From Pedobacter sp. B4-66 (lineage in GTDB: Bacteria > Bacteroidota > Bacteroidia > Sphingobacteriales > Sphingobacteriaceae): 64,000 nucleotides of DNA. Both the position numbers and the translations under genes were made by a program. The stretch spans positions 248,001 through 312,000 of the forward strand of contig NZ_JAFVME010000009.1 in NCBI RefSeq assembly GCF_018492665.1. The letters are read 5' to 3'. Below the pieces are notes generated by a model, which was not told the origin of the DNA, searched no databases, and saw nothing but the letters and a program-made list of their open reading frames with translations. Positions 25,507 through 35,023 of this stretch are shown here, piece by piece (the first letter of the stretch is position 1; every line of letters starts with the position of its first letter).

Positions 25507-26136
25507 ATGATTGCATTAAATGCGGTATCTCATAACTATCAGAACGGCCACAAGATTGGCTTTAAAGACTGGCAGGTAGATGATGGATCTCAATGGCTGC
25601 TGCTTGGTGCATCCGGAAGCGGCAAAACTACATTGCTTCATATTTTAACGGGCATTTTGAAGCCTCAGCAAGGTAGTGTTGTAATTGATGGCACTTCTAT
25701 TTATGACTTATCATCAAAAGATCTGGATCAGTTTAGAGGCAGGAATATTGGCATTATTTTCCAACGTCCTCACCTGATAAAAAGTCTTACCATAAAGGAA
25801 AACCTGGTTATGGCACAAAGCTTTGCCAATCTTCCTACCGACTTAAATCGGGTAAAGGAAGTATTAACATCTTTGGGCATAGCCGATAAAAAAAATGCTT
25901 ACCCAAGTGAATTGAGTCATGGACAGCTACAACGCGTATCTATTGCAAGGGCGGTAATTAACAGACCTACCCTACTGATTGCTGATGAACCAACATCAAG
26001 TCTGGATGATAAAAATGCCGCAGCAGTGCTGGAGCTTTTAATAGATCAATCGGGCATTAATCAAGCTACACTTATTGTGGCTACGCACGACAAAAGAGTT
26101 AAGGATACATTTACAAATACTTACGAACTATCATGA
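25507..26136 (+). CDS. ABC transporter ATP-binding protein (LolD/MacB type)
   Basis: A 209-residue ATPase with Walker A GASGSGKT (34-41), Q-loop FQRPHL (about 85-90), signature LSHGQ (136-140), Walker B LLIADEP (156-162) and the switch histidine in VATHDKRV. The LSHGQ signature departs from the usual LSGGQ by a His. It pairs with the overlapping FtsX-type permease gene. Such type VII ABC systems use ATP to work on periplasmic or lipoprotein substrates rather than moving them across the inner membrane. The Zur-like promoter suggests a role in zinc limitation. Confidence 0.93.
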   Translation: MIALNAVSHNYQNGHKIGFKDWQVDDGSQWLLLGASGSGKTTLLHILTGILKPQQGSVVIDGTSIYDLSSKDLDQFRGRNIGIIFQRPHLIKSLTIKENLVMAQSFANLPTDLNRVKEVLTSLGIADKKNAYPSELSHGQLQRVSIARAVINRPTLLIADEPTSSLDDKNAAAVLELLIDQSGINQATLIVATHDKRVKDTFTNTYELS

Positions 26137-27344
26137 GTCCTTTAAAAATAAGCTGGAAAAGCGTATGGTCTAAACCATTGTCATCAGCACTAAACATTAT
26201 GCTGATTGCCTTTGGAACGGGTATATTAACCATATTACTACTTGCCTCAACACAAATTAGCGATAAGCTGGAAAACAATTCGAAGGACATAGATTTGGTA
26301 GTTGGAGCCAAAGGAAGTCCCCTGCAGCTCATATTGAGTAGCATCTATTACATAGATTTCCCTACTGGCAATATCCCCTTGAAAGAAGCTCAGGAACTTG
26401 CCAGAAGTCCTTTTGTTAAAAAAGCAGTACCGTTGGCCTTAGGAGATAATTACAATGGGGTTCGCATTGTGGGTACCGACAGTAATTTTGTTGGCATCTA
26501 TAAGCTTAAAGTTAAAGAAGGAAAGTTCTGGCAAAATGATTTTGAAACCACCATCGGAACCTCAGTTGCTGAAAACCTAAAACTTAAAATAGGTGATACT
26601 TTTTATGGCGCACATGGCCTTACAGGTAGCACTGATGTTCATAAAACGCATGCATACAAAGTTGCGGGTATTTTAGCGCCACAAGAAAACGTAACAGACA
26701 ATCTGATACTAACTAATATATCGAGCGTTTGGAAAATGCATGATCATGAAGAAGAGAAAGCGCATAATCATGATGAAAAAAGTGAAAGTTCAGAAATTGA
26801 AAACAAAGAAATCACCTCTTTACTAATCCAGTACCGTTCGCCAATGTCGGTGGTGATGTTTCCGCGCATGGTAAATGAATCTACAAACATGCAGGCTGCC
26901 TCACCGGCTCAGGAAAGCACAAGGTTATTTTCTTTAATAGGTGTGGGGGTAGATACTTTACAATGGTTTGCTGTACTTATTATGTTTATTGCAGCGATAA
27001 GTGTATTTGTGAATCTATACAATTCATTAAAGGAAAGAAGTTATGACCTGGCCATTATGCGTACGCTGGGTGCATCCAGAGGCAAGCTATTTCTAATTGT
27101 AATTGCAGAAGGCATTATGCTAACCTTAGCGGGCACAATAATTGGAATAGTACTGGGTCATTTTGCATTACAATTTATAGGAAGTAACCAAGAAAGCAGT
27201 CAGGCTCGATTATCCGGACTCATTTTTCTAGGTGAAGAAGCATATTTATTTGTTGCCGGACTTGCTATTGGTATATTTGCAGCTATTATACCTGCTGTAC
27301 AGGCTTACAGATCGAACATTTCTAAAATATTATCAAAGAATTAA
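26133..27344 (+). CDS. FtsX/MacB-type ABC transporter permease
   Basis: A 403-residue inner-membrane protein with one N-terminal helix (about 17-38), a large periplasmic domain (about 40-275) and three C-terminal helices (about 280-300, 325-350, 365-390) in the FtsX domain (SLKERSYDLAIMRTLGASRG). The start overlaps the ATPase stop by 4 bases. The periplasmic domain holds a His/Glu-rich insertion at about residues 203-220 (MHDHEEEKAHNHDEKS), typical of metal-binding loops and unusual for LolCE/MacB-like permeases. This supports a link with zinc. Confidence 0.9.
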   Translation: MSPLKISWKSVWSKPLSSALNIMLIAFGTGILTILLLASTQISDKLENNSKDIDLVVGAKGSPLQLILSSIYYIDFPTGNIPLKEAQELARSPFVKKAVPLALGDNYNGVRIVGTDSNFVGIYKLKVKEGKFWQNDFETTIGTSVAENLKLKIGDTFYGAHGLTGSTDVHKTHAYKVAGILAPQENVTDNLILTNISSVWKMHDHEEEKAHNHDEKSESSEIENKEITSLLIQYRSPMSVVMFPRMVNESTNMQAASPAQESTRLFSLIGVGVDTLQWFAVLIMFIAAISVFVNLYNSLKERSYDLAIMRTLGASRGKLFLIVIAEGIMLTLAGTIIGIVLGHFALQFIGSNQESSQARLSGLIFLGEEAYLFVAGLAIGIFAAIIPAVQAYRSNISKILSKN

Positions 27345-27355
27345 AACACAATATC

Positions 27356-27796
27356 ATGATAAAAAACATTGTTCTTGCCTTATTACTTTTTACTGGTCTC
27401 GCGGTTAAGGCACAACACAATCCTGATGATCAGGTGATGTCCGACAATTGGGATGTTATTGGTAGCGTGGATTTTAAAATCGTTAAGGATACAGAGATGT
27501 TTGCGATTTATAATAACAACATCAAGAAATTTGCGAATAAGCCATTTGAGCTTGAAGGATACATCGTTCCTATTAAAGACGGGATGAAACAAACCAGGTT
27601 CATGCTATCTACTTTACCTATTAATCAGTGCTATTTCTGCGGAAAAAACGGAGTTCCTATTATGGTATTGGTGGAGCTGACAGAACCAATAAAATTTACG
27701 TATCAAACTATAACGGTTAAAGGAACTTTAAAATTGAATACCGGTAATGCAATGGATAATCCTCCAATTGTATTAACTGCTGCCAAACCTATATAA
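27356..27796 (+). CDS. DUF3299-like periplasmic protein
   Basis: A 146-residue secreted protein with a signal peptide ending near AVKAQ (residues 1-19). The rest reads like DUF3299: an acidic SDNWDVIG start, KPFELEGYIVPIKDG (about 60-74), FMLSTLPINQCYFCG with a CxxC pair (about 82-96), and ITVKGTLKLN. Proteins of this kind accompany FtsX-type ABC transporters in Zur-controlled clusters of gammaproteobacteria, as I recall for the Vibrio zrg genes. It follows the permease by 11 bases. The CxxC may bind metal. Function is unproven. Confidence 0.72.
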   Translation: MIKNIVLALLLFTGLAVKAQHNPDDQVMSDNWDVIGSVDFKIVKDTEMFAIYNNNIKKFANKPFELEGYIVPIKDGMKQTRFMLSTLPINQCYFCGKNGVPIMVLVELTEPIKFTYQTITVKGTLKLNTGNAMDNPPIVLTAAKPI

Positions 27797-27807
27797 ATCA
27801 ACAAAAG

Positions 27808-28233
27808 ATGATAGATCCGGCCAACATATTAAGAACACATGATTTAAAGCACACCAAACAAAGGGTGCGTGTACTCGAAGAAATTGCTTTGGATACTGCT
27901 GCTATTTCACAGCCCGAGCTTGAAAAAAAATTAGGTAAAGAAATAGATCGAGTTACCTTATACAGGATACTGAATACTTACGAAGACAAAGGAATTCTTC
28001 ACAGGATAATGGACATGAACGGGACGGCTAATTATGCAATCTGCTCAGCTTCCTGTACGGAACATCACCACCATGATGAGCATGTTCACTTTAACTGTAC
28101 AACCTGTTCTAAAATTTATTGTTTGGAGGTTAATGTACCAAGGATTAAAATGCCCCAGGGCTTTACTGCAACTACTGTGACCTCAACTGCTTATGGTGTT
28201 TGCGAAAAATGCAACAGCAGCGCTGTGCACTAA
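27808..28233 (+). CDS. zur: Fur family regulator, probably Zur
   Basis: A 141-residue Fur-type repressor: winged helix (about 10-75; ISQPELEKKLGKEIDRVTLY), then a dimerisation domain with a His-rich metal site EHHHHDEHVHF (about 84-94) and two CxxC pairs, CTTC (about 97-100) and CEKC near residues 132-135, the structural zinc site. It is the last gene of the rightward zinc operon and so is probably autoregulated. The Zur assignment rather than Fur, Mur or PerR rests on the neighbours (COG0523 GTPase, His-rich lipoprotein) and the dyads TGCAA-N5-TTGCA. Confidence 0.85.
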   Translation: MIDPANILRTHDLKHTKQRVRVLEEIALDTAAISQPELEKKLGKEIDRVTLYRILNTYEDKGILHRIMDMNGTANYAICSASCTEHHHHDEHVHFNCTTCSKIYCLEVNVPRIKMPQGFTATTVTSTAYGVCEKCNSSAVH

Positions 28234-28286
28234 AACATCCTAATCTTATTTTCCGATATCCGGATTCTATTTCTGAATCGTTCCCA

Positions 28287-28493
28287 CTATGATGGGGTAT
28301 TTTCATCGCTAGATACCGATTTCCGGATTAGCACATATAGCGTTGAAATTAACCAAACGCAGGAAAGTAGAATACTTGTTTTATGACCAAAATCTAACGG
28401 ATTAAGACTGTGGCATTTAATGACCCCAGCTATATAGCAGACAATCAAAAAGATTATAGGCCATTTAGTGTAGTTGAAAATTCTCATAAGCAA
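28287..28493 (-). CDS. small hypothetical membrane protein
   Basis: A 68-residue protein (66 if started at the second Met, MRIFNYTKW) with two hydrophobic helices, about residues 12-28 and 40-58, joined by a short polar loop (CHSLNPLDFGHKTS) and a charged C-terminal tail. No family recognised. It lies between the zur stop and a terminator hairpin on the other side, in an otherwise empty stretch, so it is kept as a probable gene with moderate trust. Confidence 0.5.
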   Translation of the reverse strand: MLMRIFNYTKWPIIFLIVCYIAGVIKCHSLNPLDFGHKTSILLSCVWLISTLYVLIRKSVSSDENTPS

Positions 28494-28523
28494 TACAATT
28501 TACCAATTTATTAATTATACATC

Positions 28524-28566
28524 AAATTGCAAAGCCACTTATACTAGCTAAGTGGCTTTGCAATTT
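28524..28566 (-). terminator. 18-bp hairpin after the SlyD-like gene
   Basis: Arms 28524-28541 and 28549-28566 are perfect complements with a 7-base loop, 14 bases beyond the stop of the isomerase gene. A T run follows on the plus strand, so it could work both ways. Confidence 0.75.
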
Positions 28567-28580
28567 TTGGATGATAAATC

Positions 28581-29081
28581 TTAATGACCTGAATGACCAT
28601 CAGCACCATGTGCATGACCATGACTCAGTTCTTCTTCTGTAGCCTCACGTACAGTTAAAATTTTACCAGCAAATATTAAGTTTTTACCAGCCATTGGGTG
28701 GTTCAAATTAACGGTAATAATATCTTCATGAACACCGGTTACACCAGCTCTGAAGTGGTTACCTTGATTATCTTGTAATGGAATAACATCACCTACAGCA
28801 GGTAAGTCAACATCTTTAAACATATCTTTTGGCAAGTCGGCAAAAGCACCCGGATCTAATTCACCGTAACCATCAGCAGCACTAAGCTCAAAGCTATATT
28901 CATCTCCAACATTTAGACCATCTAAATGCTCTTCAAATTTTGGCAACATCATTCCTGTACCATAAAGAAATACTAATGCATTTTGCTCATCTGCTTTCTC
29001 TACAAAAACTTGTTGTCCTTCTTCATTAGTCGTATGCAATTCGTACGTTAATGATACTACTGTATTGGGTTTAATACTCAT
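28581..29081 (-). CDS. slyD: FKBP-type peptidyl-prolyl isomerase, SlyD-like
   Basis: A 166-residue protein with the SlyD layout: split FKBP domain ([36 protein letters not shown]), an IF chaperone insert (about 75-125; YGELDPGAFADLPKDMF) and a His-rich metal-binding tail (SHGHAHGADGHSGH). SlyD speeds proline isomerisation, acts as a chaperone and binds nickel or zinc. The start overlaps the last base of the upstream thioredoxin-domain gene stop, so the two are translationally linked. Confidence 0.92.
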   Translation of the reverse strand: MSIKPNTVVSLTYELHTTNEEGQQVFVEKADEQNALVFLYGTGMMLPKFEEHLDGLNVGDEYSFELSAADGYGELDPGAFADLPKDMFKDVDLPAVGDVIPLQDNQGNHFRAGVTGVHEDIITVNLNHPMAGKNLIFAGKILTVREATEEELSHGHAHGADGHSGH

Positions 29082-31105
29082 TATGATGTTATTTTAGTTA
29101 TCAATTGTAATGCTTCATCAACGGTCGCTACCGGCAACTGGCACGCTTTATTTCGGCAAATATAGATTTTTGTTTCAATGCTTTGCTTATCTTTTAACAA
29201 AGGTAAGCTTGAATTTGTTCCTGCCAATGTAATTTTATTAGGGATGTAATGTGTATTCAGTCCCTTTTTTACCTCATCTGCATTACTGCCTGTTATCGCA
29301 ATCTCATTAATTCCATGCACTTCATTAAGCAATTGAATTGCCCAGTTTGAATATGCCGAACCATATGTTTTTATTTGCGGATGCACAGACGTAAGCATTG
29401 CGGAAGCCTTCTCTATATATCGTTCGTCATCAAACAATAGCCCTAAAAGATGTAAATTCTGAGCCATAACTGAATTTGAAGAGGGAACAACATTATCCAT
29501 GATTTCATGCTTACGGGCAATTAAAACTTCGCCACTTGCAGAGGTATAAAACAACATTGGACTATCCGGATCTTCAAAATTTGCAAGCACATAATCTGCT
29601 AATTGTTTAGCCTCATTAAGCCAACGTTCATCAGAATCGCATTGATAAAGTGCAATTAAGGCATCAATAAACAAAGCATAATCATCTAAAAAGCCCGGAA
29701 TAGTTACTTTTCCGTTCTTAAAGTTACGGTACAAGCCACCATCAGGAGTACGTAAATTGGCTAGTATGAAATCAGCTGCTCTTTTTGCCAATTCATAATA
29801 ATGTGGAACAGCTAATATACCTGAGCTTTCAGCTAAGCCTTTTATGGCCATTGCATTCCAGGAGGTAAGGCATTTATCATCCAATCCTGGTCGCACTCTT
29901 TTGCTACGAACTTCCAATAACTTCGCTTTTGCGTCTTTTATTTTTTGCTGAAGCTCCATTACAGTTATTCCTTTTACATCAGCATATTCTTCTTCCGTAA
30001 ATTTCCTCAACAGGATGTTGGTTTCTTCTTCCTCCCAGTTCCCAGATTCTGTAACGTTATAATAGTTTGCCAGTAAGTGAGCACCCTCTCCTACCACAGC
30101 ATCAAATTCTTCTTTATCCCATATATAAAACTTACCTTCTACACCCTCACTATCGGCATCCAGAGCAGAATAAAACAAGCCTTCCGGCGAGGTCATTTCT
30201 CTTTCCAGCCACTCGATCGTCTCCTCTACCACATCTCTAAATAATAAGTGCTTAGAGTATTGATAGGCTTCGGCATATAGACTTATCAGCTGACCATTAT
30301 CATAAAGCATTTTTTCAAAATGAGGAACATGCCATCTTCCATCAACTGAGTATCTGGCAAAGCCTCCTCCAATATGATCATAAATACCTCCAAGTGCCAT
30401 TTTTTCAAGTGTCAACATGGTAGATACATGAGTAGCGTCGTCTTGCATCAGTCGACTATACCTTAGCATAAACTGCCAGTTATTTGGCAATGGAAACTTT
30501 GGTGCACGGTTATAACCACCGTCGGCCATATCAAAATGCCTTTTCCAGGGCTCTATAATTTCAGTTAAATGAGCTTTGGTATATTCATCAACCCTAACAT
30601 TAGGAATAACCTTCTCTGAATTACGGATTCCATCGGTAAGTCGATCAGCATATTGATGCGCCTTCTCCGGTTCATGAGCCCACAAATTAGCAACGCTCAA
30701 TAAAACACTGATCCAATCGTCCTTTTTAAAATAGGTGCCACCATAAATTGGTCTTTGATCTGGCAAACAAATGCAATTTAACGGCCAACCACCACTACCT
30801 GTCATTAATTGTATGGCCATCATGTAAATCTGATCAATATCAGGGCGCTCTTCCCTATCCACTTTTATACACACAAAATGCTGATTCATTACCTCGGCAA
30901 CTTCGTGTTTTTCAAAACTCTCACGCTCCATAACATGACACCAATGGCATGCTGAATAGCCTATACTAACCAATATTAATTTATTTTCATTTTTAGCCTT
31001 TTGCAAAGCTTCCTCACCCCACTCGTACCAATTTACGGGGTTGTAAGCATGCTGCAATAAGTAAGGAGATGAGGCTTTAATTAAATTATTGGGTTCCAAG
31101 TTCAT
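29081..31105 (-). CDS. thioredoxin-domain DUF255 protein (YyaL/SPATA20 family)
   Basis: A 674-residue protein: an N-terminal thioredoxin-like domain with CHWC at residues 53-56 ([14 protein letters not shown]) and a long alpha/alpha-barrel region resembling N-acylglucosamine 2-epimerases ([52 protein letters not shown]). The length matches the family. Its cellular function is not established; a cytosolic role is likely since no signal peptide is seen. A 14-bp imperfect dyad covers the start region. Confidence 0.9.
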   Translation of the reverse strand: MNLEPNNLIKASSPYLLQHAYNPVNWYEWGEEALQKAKNENKLILVSIGYSACHWCHVMERESFEKHEVAEVMNQHFVCIKVDREERPDIDQIYMMAIQLMTGSGGWPLNCICLPDQRPIYGGTYFKKDDWISVLLSVANLWAHEPEKAHQYADRLTDGIRNSEKVIPNVRVDEYTKAHLTEIIEPWKRHFDMADGGYNRAPKFPLPNNWQFMLRYSRLMQDDATHVSTMLTLEKMALGGIYDHIGGGFARYSVDGRWHVPHFEKMLYDNGQLISLYAEAYQYSKHLLFRDVVEETIEWLEREMTSPEGLFYSALDADSEGVEGKFYIWDKEEFDAVVGEGAHLLANYYNVTESGNWEEEETNILLRKFTEEEYADVKGITVMELQQKIKDAKAKLLEVRSKRVRPGLDDKCLTSWNAMAIKGLAESSGILAVPHYYELAKRAADFILANLRTPDGGLYRNFKNGKVTIPGFLDDYALFIDALIALYQCDSDERWLNEAKQLADYVLANFEDPDSPMLFYTSASGEVLIARKHEIMDNVVPSSNSVMAQNLHLLGLLFDDERYIEKASAMLTSVHPQIKTYGSAYSNWAIQLLNEVHGINEIAITGSNADEVKKGLNTHYIPNKITLAGTNSSLPLLKDKQSIETKIYICRNKACQLPVATVDEALQLITKITS

Positions 31106-31144
31106 ACTATAAAGGTAAAAAGATAAGTTGTACTTTTATAGTAT
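31104..31144. promoter_or_regulatory. imperfect dyad between divergent genes
   Basis: Arms 31104-31117 and 31131-31144 are complementary at 13 of 14 positions around a 13-base spacer. The left arm contains the first bases of the DUF255 start codon; the right arm ends 12 bases before the epimerase start. It fills the 51-base divergent gap and could be an operator or simply two facing promoter elements. Confidence 0.35.
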
Positions 31145-31156
31145 ACCTCTGACAAG

Positions 31157-32254
31157 ATGAAGATTACCCACACCGAAATTTATCGTTTCAGCATACCAAC
31201 AGAGCCATTTACAATTGCTACAGGCACTATGTATTTCGCTCAGAATGTGCTCATTAAAATCCATACAACCAACAATATCTACGGAATTGGAGAATGCTCT
31301 GCCTTTCCAATGATTGTTGGCGAAAGTCAGGACACCTGCCTTGCAATGGCAAAGGAATTTGCGACGATACTTAGAGGTAAAAATCCCCTCGAAATCCCCG
31401 ATAGGATGAACGAATTGCTGGGTTATGCTGCTCACAACAGCACCATCAAAAGTGCATTTGATATGGCTTTATTTGACATTGCCGCCAAACATGACAAACA
31501 ACCACTCTATAAATTCCTGGGTGGCGAGAAACGGACTGTAGAAACAGACATGACGATAGGTATCGATTCGCCGAAAAACATGGCTGCGGCTGCAATAGTG
31601 TTGAAAGCCAAAGGCTGCAATATCATCAAGATAAAACTTGGCAAAGACGTACATAGCGACATAGAACGGGTAAAGTTAATCAGGCAAGCTGTAGGTACTG
31701 AAACGAAACTCAGACTAGATGCAAACCAAGGATGGAGTTTTGATGATGCTTTATTTGCACTTGGTGCAATAGGGGATTTAGACATCCAATTTTGCGAACA
31801 ACCTATGCGCACCTGGTTTGACGATAAATTACCAGAGCTAAAAGCAAACTCCCCCATTAAGATAATGGCTGATGAAAGCTGCTACAACCATCACGATGCC
31901 CGCAAACTTATAAACAGCGGTTCAACAGATTATTTGAACATAAAGTTCTCCAAATCAGGAGGAATACTCGAGGCACAAAAAATTCATGAAATAGCATTGC
32001 AAACCGGCACAAAATGTATGATTGGTGGGATGTTGGAAAGTAGAATAGGAATTAGTGCAAATACGCATTTTGCCTTGGCAAGCCCAAATGTGGTATTCTT
32101 TGATCTGGATTCTTGCCTGCTTGGTCACCTCATTGATCCCGTAATTGGCGGCATCACCTACAACGGATTTCATGTAGATGTTCCAGACATTCCGGGAATC
32201 GGAGCAGATGCTGATCCTAAATTTCTGAAAACCTGCGAAAAATGGGTAGTGTAA
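31157..32254 (+). CDS. enolase-superfamily dipeptide epimerase (L-Ala-D/L-Glu epimerase type)
   Basis: A 365-residue enzyme of the muconate-lactonising subgroup. Catalytic elements are visible: the KxK acid/base pair K158-K160 (IIKIKLGK), metal ligands D188 (RLDANQGW), E214 (FCEQPM) and D239 (IMADES), and a lysine in NIKFSKSGG (about 261-269). Dipeptide epimerases invert D-Glu/L-Glu residues in peptides from murein and allow their reuse. The exact dipeptide is not readable. It ends with a two-way terminator. Confidence 0.85.
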   Translation: MKITHTEIYRFSIPTEPFTIATGTMYFAQNVLIKIHTTNNIYGIGECSAFPMIVGESQDTCLAMAKEFATILRGKNPLEIPDRMNELLGYAAHNSTIKSAFDMALFDIAAKHDKQPLYKFLGGEKRTVETDMTIGIDSPKNMAAAAIVLKAKGCNIIKIKLGKDVHSDIERVKLIRQAVGTETKLRLDANQGWSFDDALFALGAIGDLDIQFCEQPMRTWFDDKLPELKANSPIKIMADESCYNHHDARKLINSGSTDYLNIKFSKSGGILEAQKIHEIALQTGTKCMIGGMLESRIGISANTHFALASPNVVFFDLDSCLLGHLIDPVIGGITYNGFHVDVPDIPGIGADADPKFLKTCEKWVV

Positions 32255-32260
32255 AAACAA

Positions 32261-32292
32261 CTATGCCCCTTTGCAATTACAAAGAGGCATAG
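32261..32292. terminator. two-way terminator between epimerase and AsmA-like genes
   Basis: Arms 32261-32273 and 32280-32292 pair with one mismatch across a 6-base loop, in the 55-base gap between convergent genes. Confidence 0.7.
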
Positions 32293-32309
32293 CATGATAT
32301 TATCACATC

Positions 32310-34892
32310 TTATTGGCTTTTCTTCTTGAAAAGGCCATTAATCTTATCAGCAATAGCATTTTTAGCTTTTTCAGTTGCTTGTGCTTTTATCGTATCAACC
32401 TTAGCTTGTGCAACCGCTTTAATTTCTTCTTTCTTCTCAGCAACAACCTGATTAACGGCATCCTTCGCTCCTGCTTTTGTATCTCCTGCACCATATTTAA
32501 GGCTAATGGTAGGTTTTAAAATCGTTCCACCCAACACCGCATTCACCTTAATCGTTTCACTCATAGCCACATTAGTTCCTGCCTTACTGTTCAGTTTTGC
32601 AATGAAAGCATTTGCAGTTTCATTTGCCTTTGCGCCCAACATAGCTCTAGGCACATTTAAGCCCAATTGATAATCCATACTCTGATCCAAACCGTTTGAA
32701 CCCTGAACATTCATTAAAATACCTTCCTTTTTAATATCAAAAGGCGCAACATTTAAACGTCCGTCTTTGATCTTGAATTTGGTAAGTACATTGTTTAATT
32801 CCAGTTTTTTAAACTTATCAGAACTTAAAGCAGAAGCCAATTTATTTAGTGGCTCAAACCCATCAAGCACTGCCTGAATAATATTTGTTAATCCTTCAGC
32901 ATTTATAGAAGAATAAACAGGCATCATATTCTGATCAAGATCTGAATTGAACTTTAAATTAGTAGAAAACACTCCCTTTGCAAATTTCGCAACCGGTGCC
33001 AATAATTTTACAGTATTAAAGGCTGTGAAAGCCTTTTGGATATCCATTTTCTCAATACCAAAATCCACATCAACCTTTGGTTTTTTAGGATCTATTGTTG
33101 CGTAAGAGCCATTCATTTTCACTGTACCATCAAGCATGTTCATGCCCATATCTTTAAAGTATATGGTCTTATTTTTAACTTCTAAAGCACCCTTTGCATT
33201 AGTAATATCGTAATTATCATACAAAACACGACCTGCTTTTGCAGTCATGTCAAAATCGATATTACCCGGCACTTCAAATACAGACAATTTCGAATCGCTC
33301 TTTTTCTCAGTTTCAGCAGTACTTTTTGGCCCCATTAACTCATTTACATCAATTAAATTTGATGAAACATTAAATGTTCCCTGTAATGCCTGATTCTTTT
33401 TAAAGAAATAGCTTAAATAATTATTAACGGTACCATTGGCTGTAAAATCGCTTTTACCAACTTTAGCAGTCAGATTACTTAGATTAATGTTCTTAGGACT
33501 AAAAGTCATTTTTGCAGAAGGCACACTAACAGGCATTGGCACATTTTTACCCGCATAATTGAAATTGCTGGCTACCATTTGTCCTGATGCTTTGAAAGCC
33601 TCATACTGTCCTTTATCAATTGATGACTTACGACCTGCAGCCTGTACATCTGCGTCCAAAATCCCGCTTAATGTCATATCCTTCATCGGGAAAATAGCAG
33701 TCAACTGTTTTAAATCAAGCTTTCCTTTAAGTGCTAAATCCACAAAAGGATCAGTAGTCGGATTTTTCAACAATAACCGTCCATCAATAGGTGCTTGCCC
33801 AAACTCCATGTGAAATGCAGTTACATTTACAACAGTATGATCCATCACTCCATCAGGATTACTGATCTGTGATTTAACTTGTATATTGTTAATAGCAGAT
33901 GGCAATGAAGGATATTTTATCTTACCATTTTCTATAGAAAGATTAACATTAAATGCAGGTAGCGACTTCTCATTGTAAGTACCCTTTGCATTTCCGTCCA
34001 TTGCAAACTTACCGGTAGCATCCATGTCCTTAAAGTTGCTTGCATAGATTGCAGGGATCAAAGAAAGGAAGTTTTTAAGTTCCGATTGCTTTGCATCAAA
34101 CTTAAAGTCCATAACAATATCCTTATCGTTTGGCATTGCCAGATACCCTACTGCTGACAACAACAATTCATTCAATTTAATTTTATTCTCAGCAAAAGTG
34201 AACTTCATATTCTTCATATCAATATCAAGAGGAAGATCAGCATCAAGCTTTACTTTATTCAAATACGGGATACCTCCATATTTAACTGTTAATTTTTCTA
34301 TATCAGACTGGGTTTTAAGGGTAAACAAATCTTGGGTAAAATCCCCAGTACCGGTATGATTTAAATTATCCATCTCCATGAAGAAACCTAACGAAGCATC
34401 GTCATAAACAATCTTACCTTTTTCAATTGCATATTTTTGCAAGGCTACTTTAAAAGTAGTTTTAGCAGTATCAGTTCCGGCAGCAGCGCTATCTTTCTTT
34501 GCAATATCCCAATTGGCCTGCCCACTTTTCAGAACCTTTGCCAAAATTCTTGGTTCTTCAAGATTAATTGACTTTATTTCATAAGTTTCGCCCTTAATCA
34601 CACTCATTAAATTCACATTCAATTGAAGTTGTTTAATGTTTGCCAATGTGTCCTTAGCAAAACTATCGATACCTAAAACAGTTAGGTTGTTGATCTTTAT
34701 TCCCATGTTAGGGAATGAACTGATCAAGGTTAAGTCCAGATCCTTAAAATCTACTTTAGCGTTTACGCTCTCGTTAATTGACGATTTAATCTTTGCATCG
34801 ATTTCCTTTTTAAAGAATAAAGGAATAGCGGCCGCAGCAGCAAACAGAACAACGAATAAACCTATAACAACAATTGATATCTTTTTAAGCAT
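32310..34892 (-). CDS. AsmA-like outer-membrane-biogenesis family protein
   Basis: An 860-residue protein with one N-terminal membrane helix (ISIVVIGLFVVLFAAAAAIP, about residues 5-24) and a long beta-rich periplasmic part. The start (SSFPNMGIKINNLTVLG, NVNLMSVIKGETYEIKSINL) and the C-terminal region with AFNTVKLLAPVAKFAKGVFS and LNGV-type repeats resemble AsmA/TamB-related lipid-transfer proteins. The last 60 residues are Ala/Lys-rich and probably helical. Such proteins are thought to bridge the periplasm and carry phospholipid; the role here is inferred from the family. Confidence 0.85.
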   Translation of the reverse strand: MLKKISIVVIGLFVVLFAAAAAIPLFFKKEIDAKIKSSINESVNAKVDFKDLDLTLISSFPNMGIKINNLTVLGIDSFAKDTLANIKQLQLNVNLMSVIKGETYEIKSINLEEPRILAKVLKSGQANWDIAKKDSAAAGTDTAKTTFKVALQKYAIEKGKIVYDDASLGFFMEMDNLNHTGTGDFTQDLFTLKTQSDIEKLTVKYGGIPYLNKVKLDADLPLDIDMKNMKFTFAENKIKLNELLLSAVGYLAMPNDKDIVMDFKFDAKQSELKNFLSLIPAIYASNFKDMDATGKFAMDGNAKGTYNEKSLPAFNVNLSIENGKIKYPSLPSAINNIQVKSQISNPDGVMDHTVVNVTAFHMEFGQAPIDGRLLLKNPTTDPFVDLALKGKLDLKQLTAIFPMKDMTLSGILDADVQAAGRKSSIDKGQYEAFKASGQMVASNFNYAGKNVPMPVSVPSAKMTFSPKNINLSNLTAKVGKSDFTANGTVNNYLSYFFKKNQALQGTFNVSSNLIDVNELMGPKSTAETEKKSDSKLSVFEVPGNIDFDMTAKAGRVLYDNYDITNAKGALEVKNKTIYFKDMGMNMLDGTVKMNGSYATIDPKKPKVDVDFGIEKMDIQKAFTAFNTVKLLAPVAKFAKGVFSTNLKFNSDLDQNMMPVYSSINAEGLTNIIQAVLDGFEPLNKLASALSSDKFKKLELNNVLTKFKIKDGRLNVAPFDIKKEGILMNVQGSNGLDQSMDYQLGLNVPRAMLGAKANETANAFIAKLNSKAGTNVAMSETIKVNAVLGGTILKPTISLKYGAGDTKAGAKDAVNQVVAEKKEEIKAVAQAKVDTIKAQATEKAKNAIADKINGLFKKKSQ

Positions 34893-35023
34893 GTATAAAA
34901 TTATTAAAACATCTGCATAGCAATAAACACACCAAAGTATTACGGATTAATAATTAATACTATTTTCGATTAAACCATTCTTATATTTATGTCTCTATAA
35001 CTCTAGAATAATAAAAATTGTAT

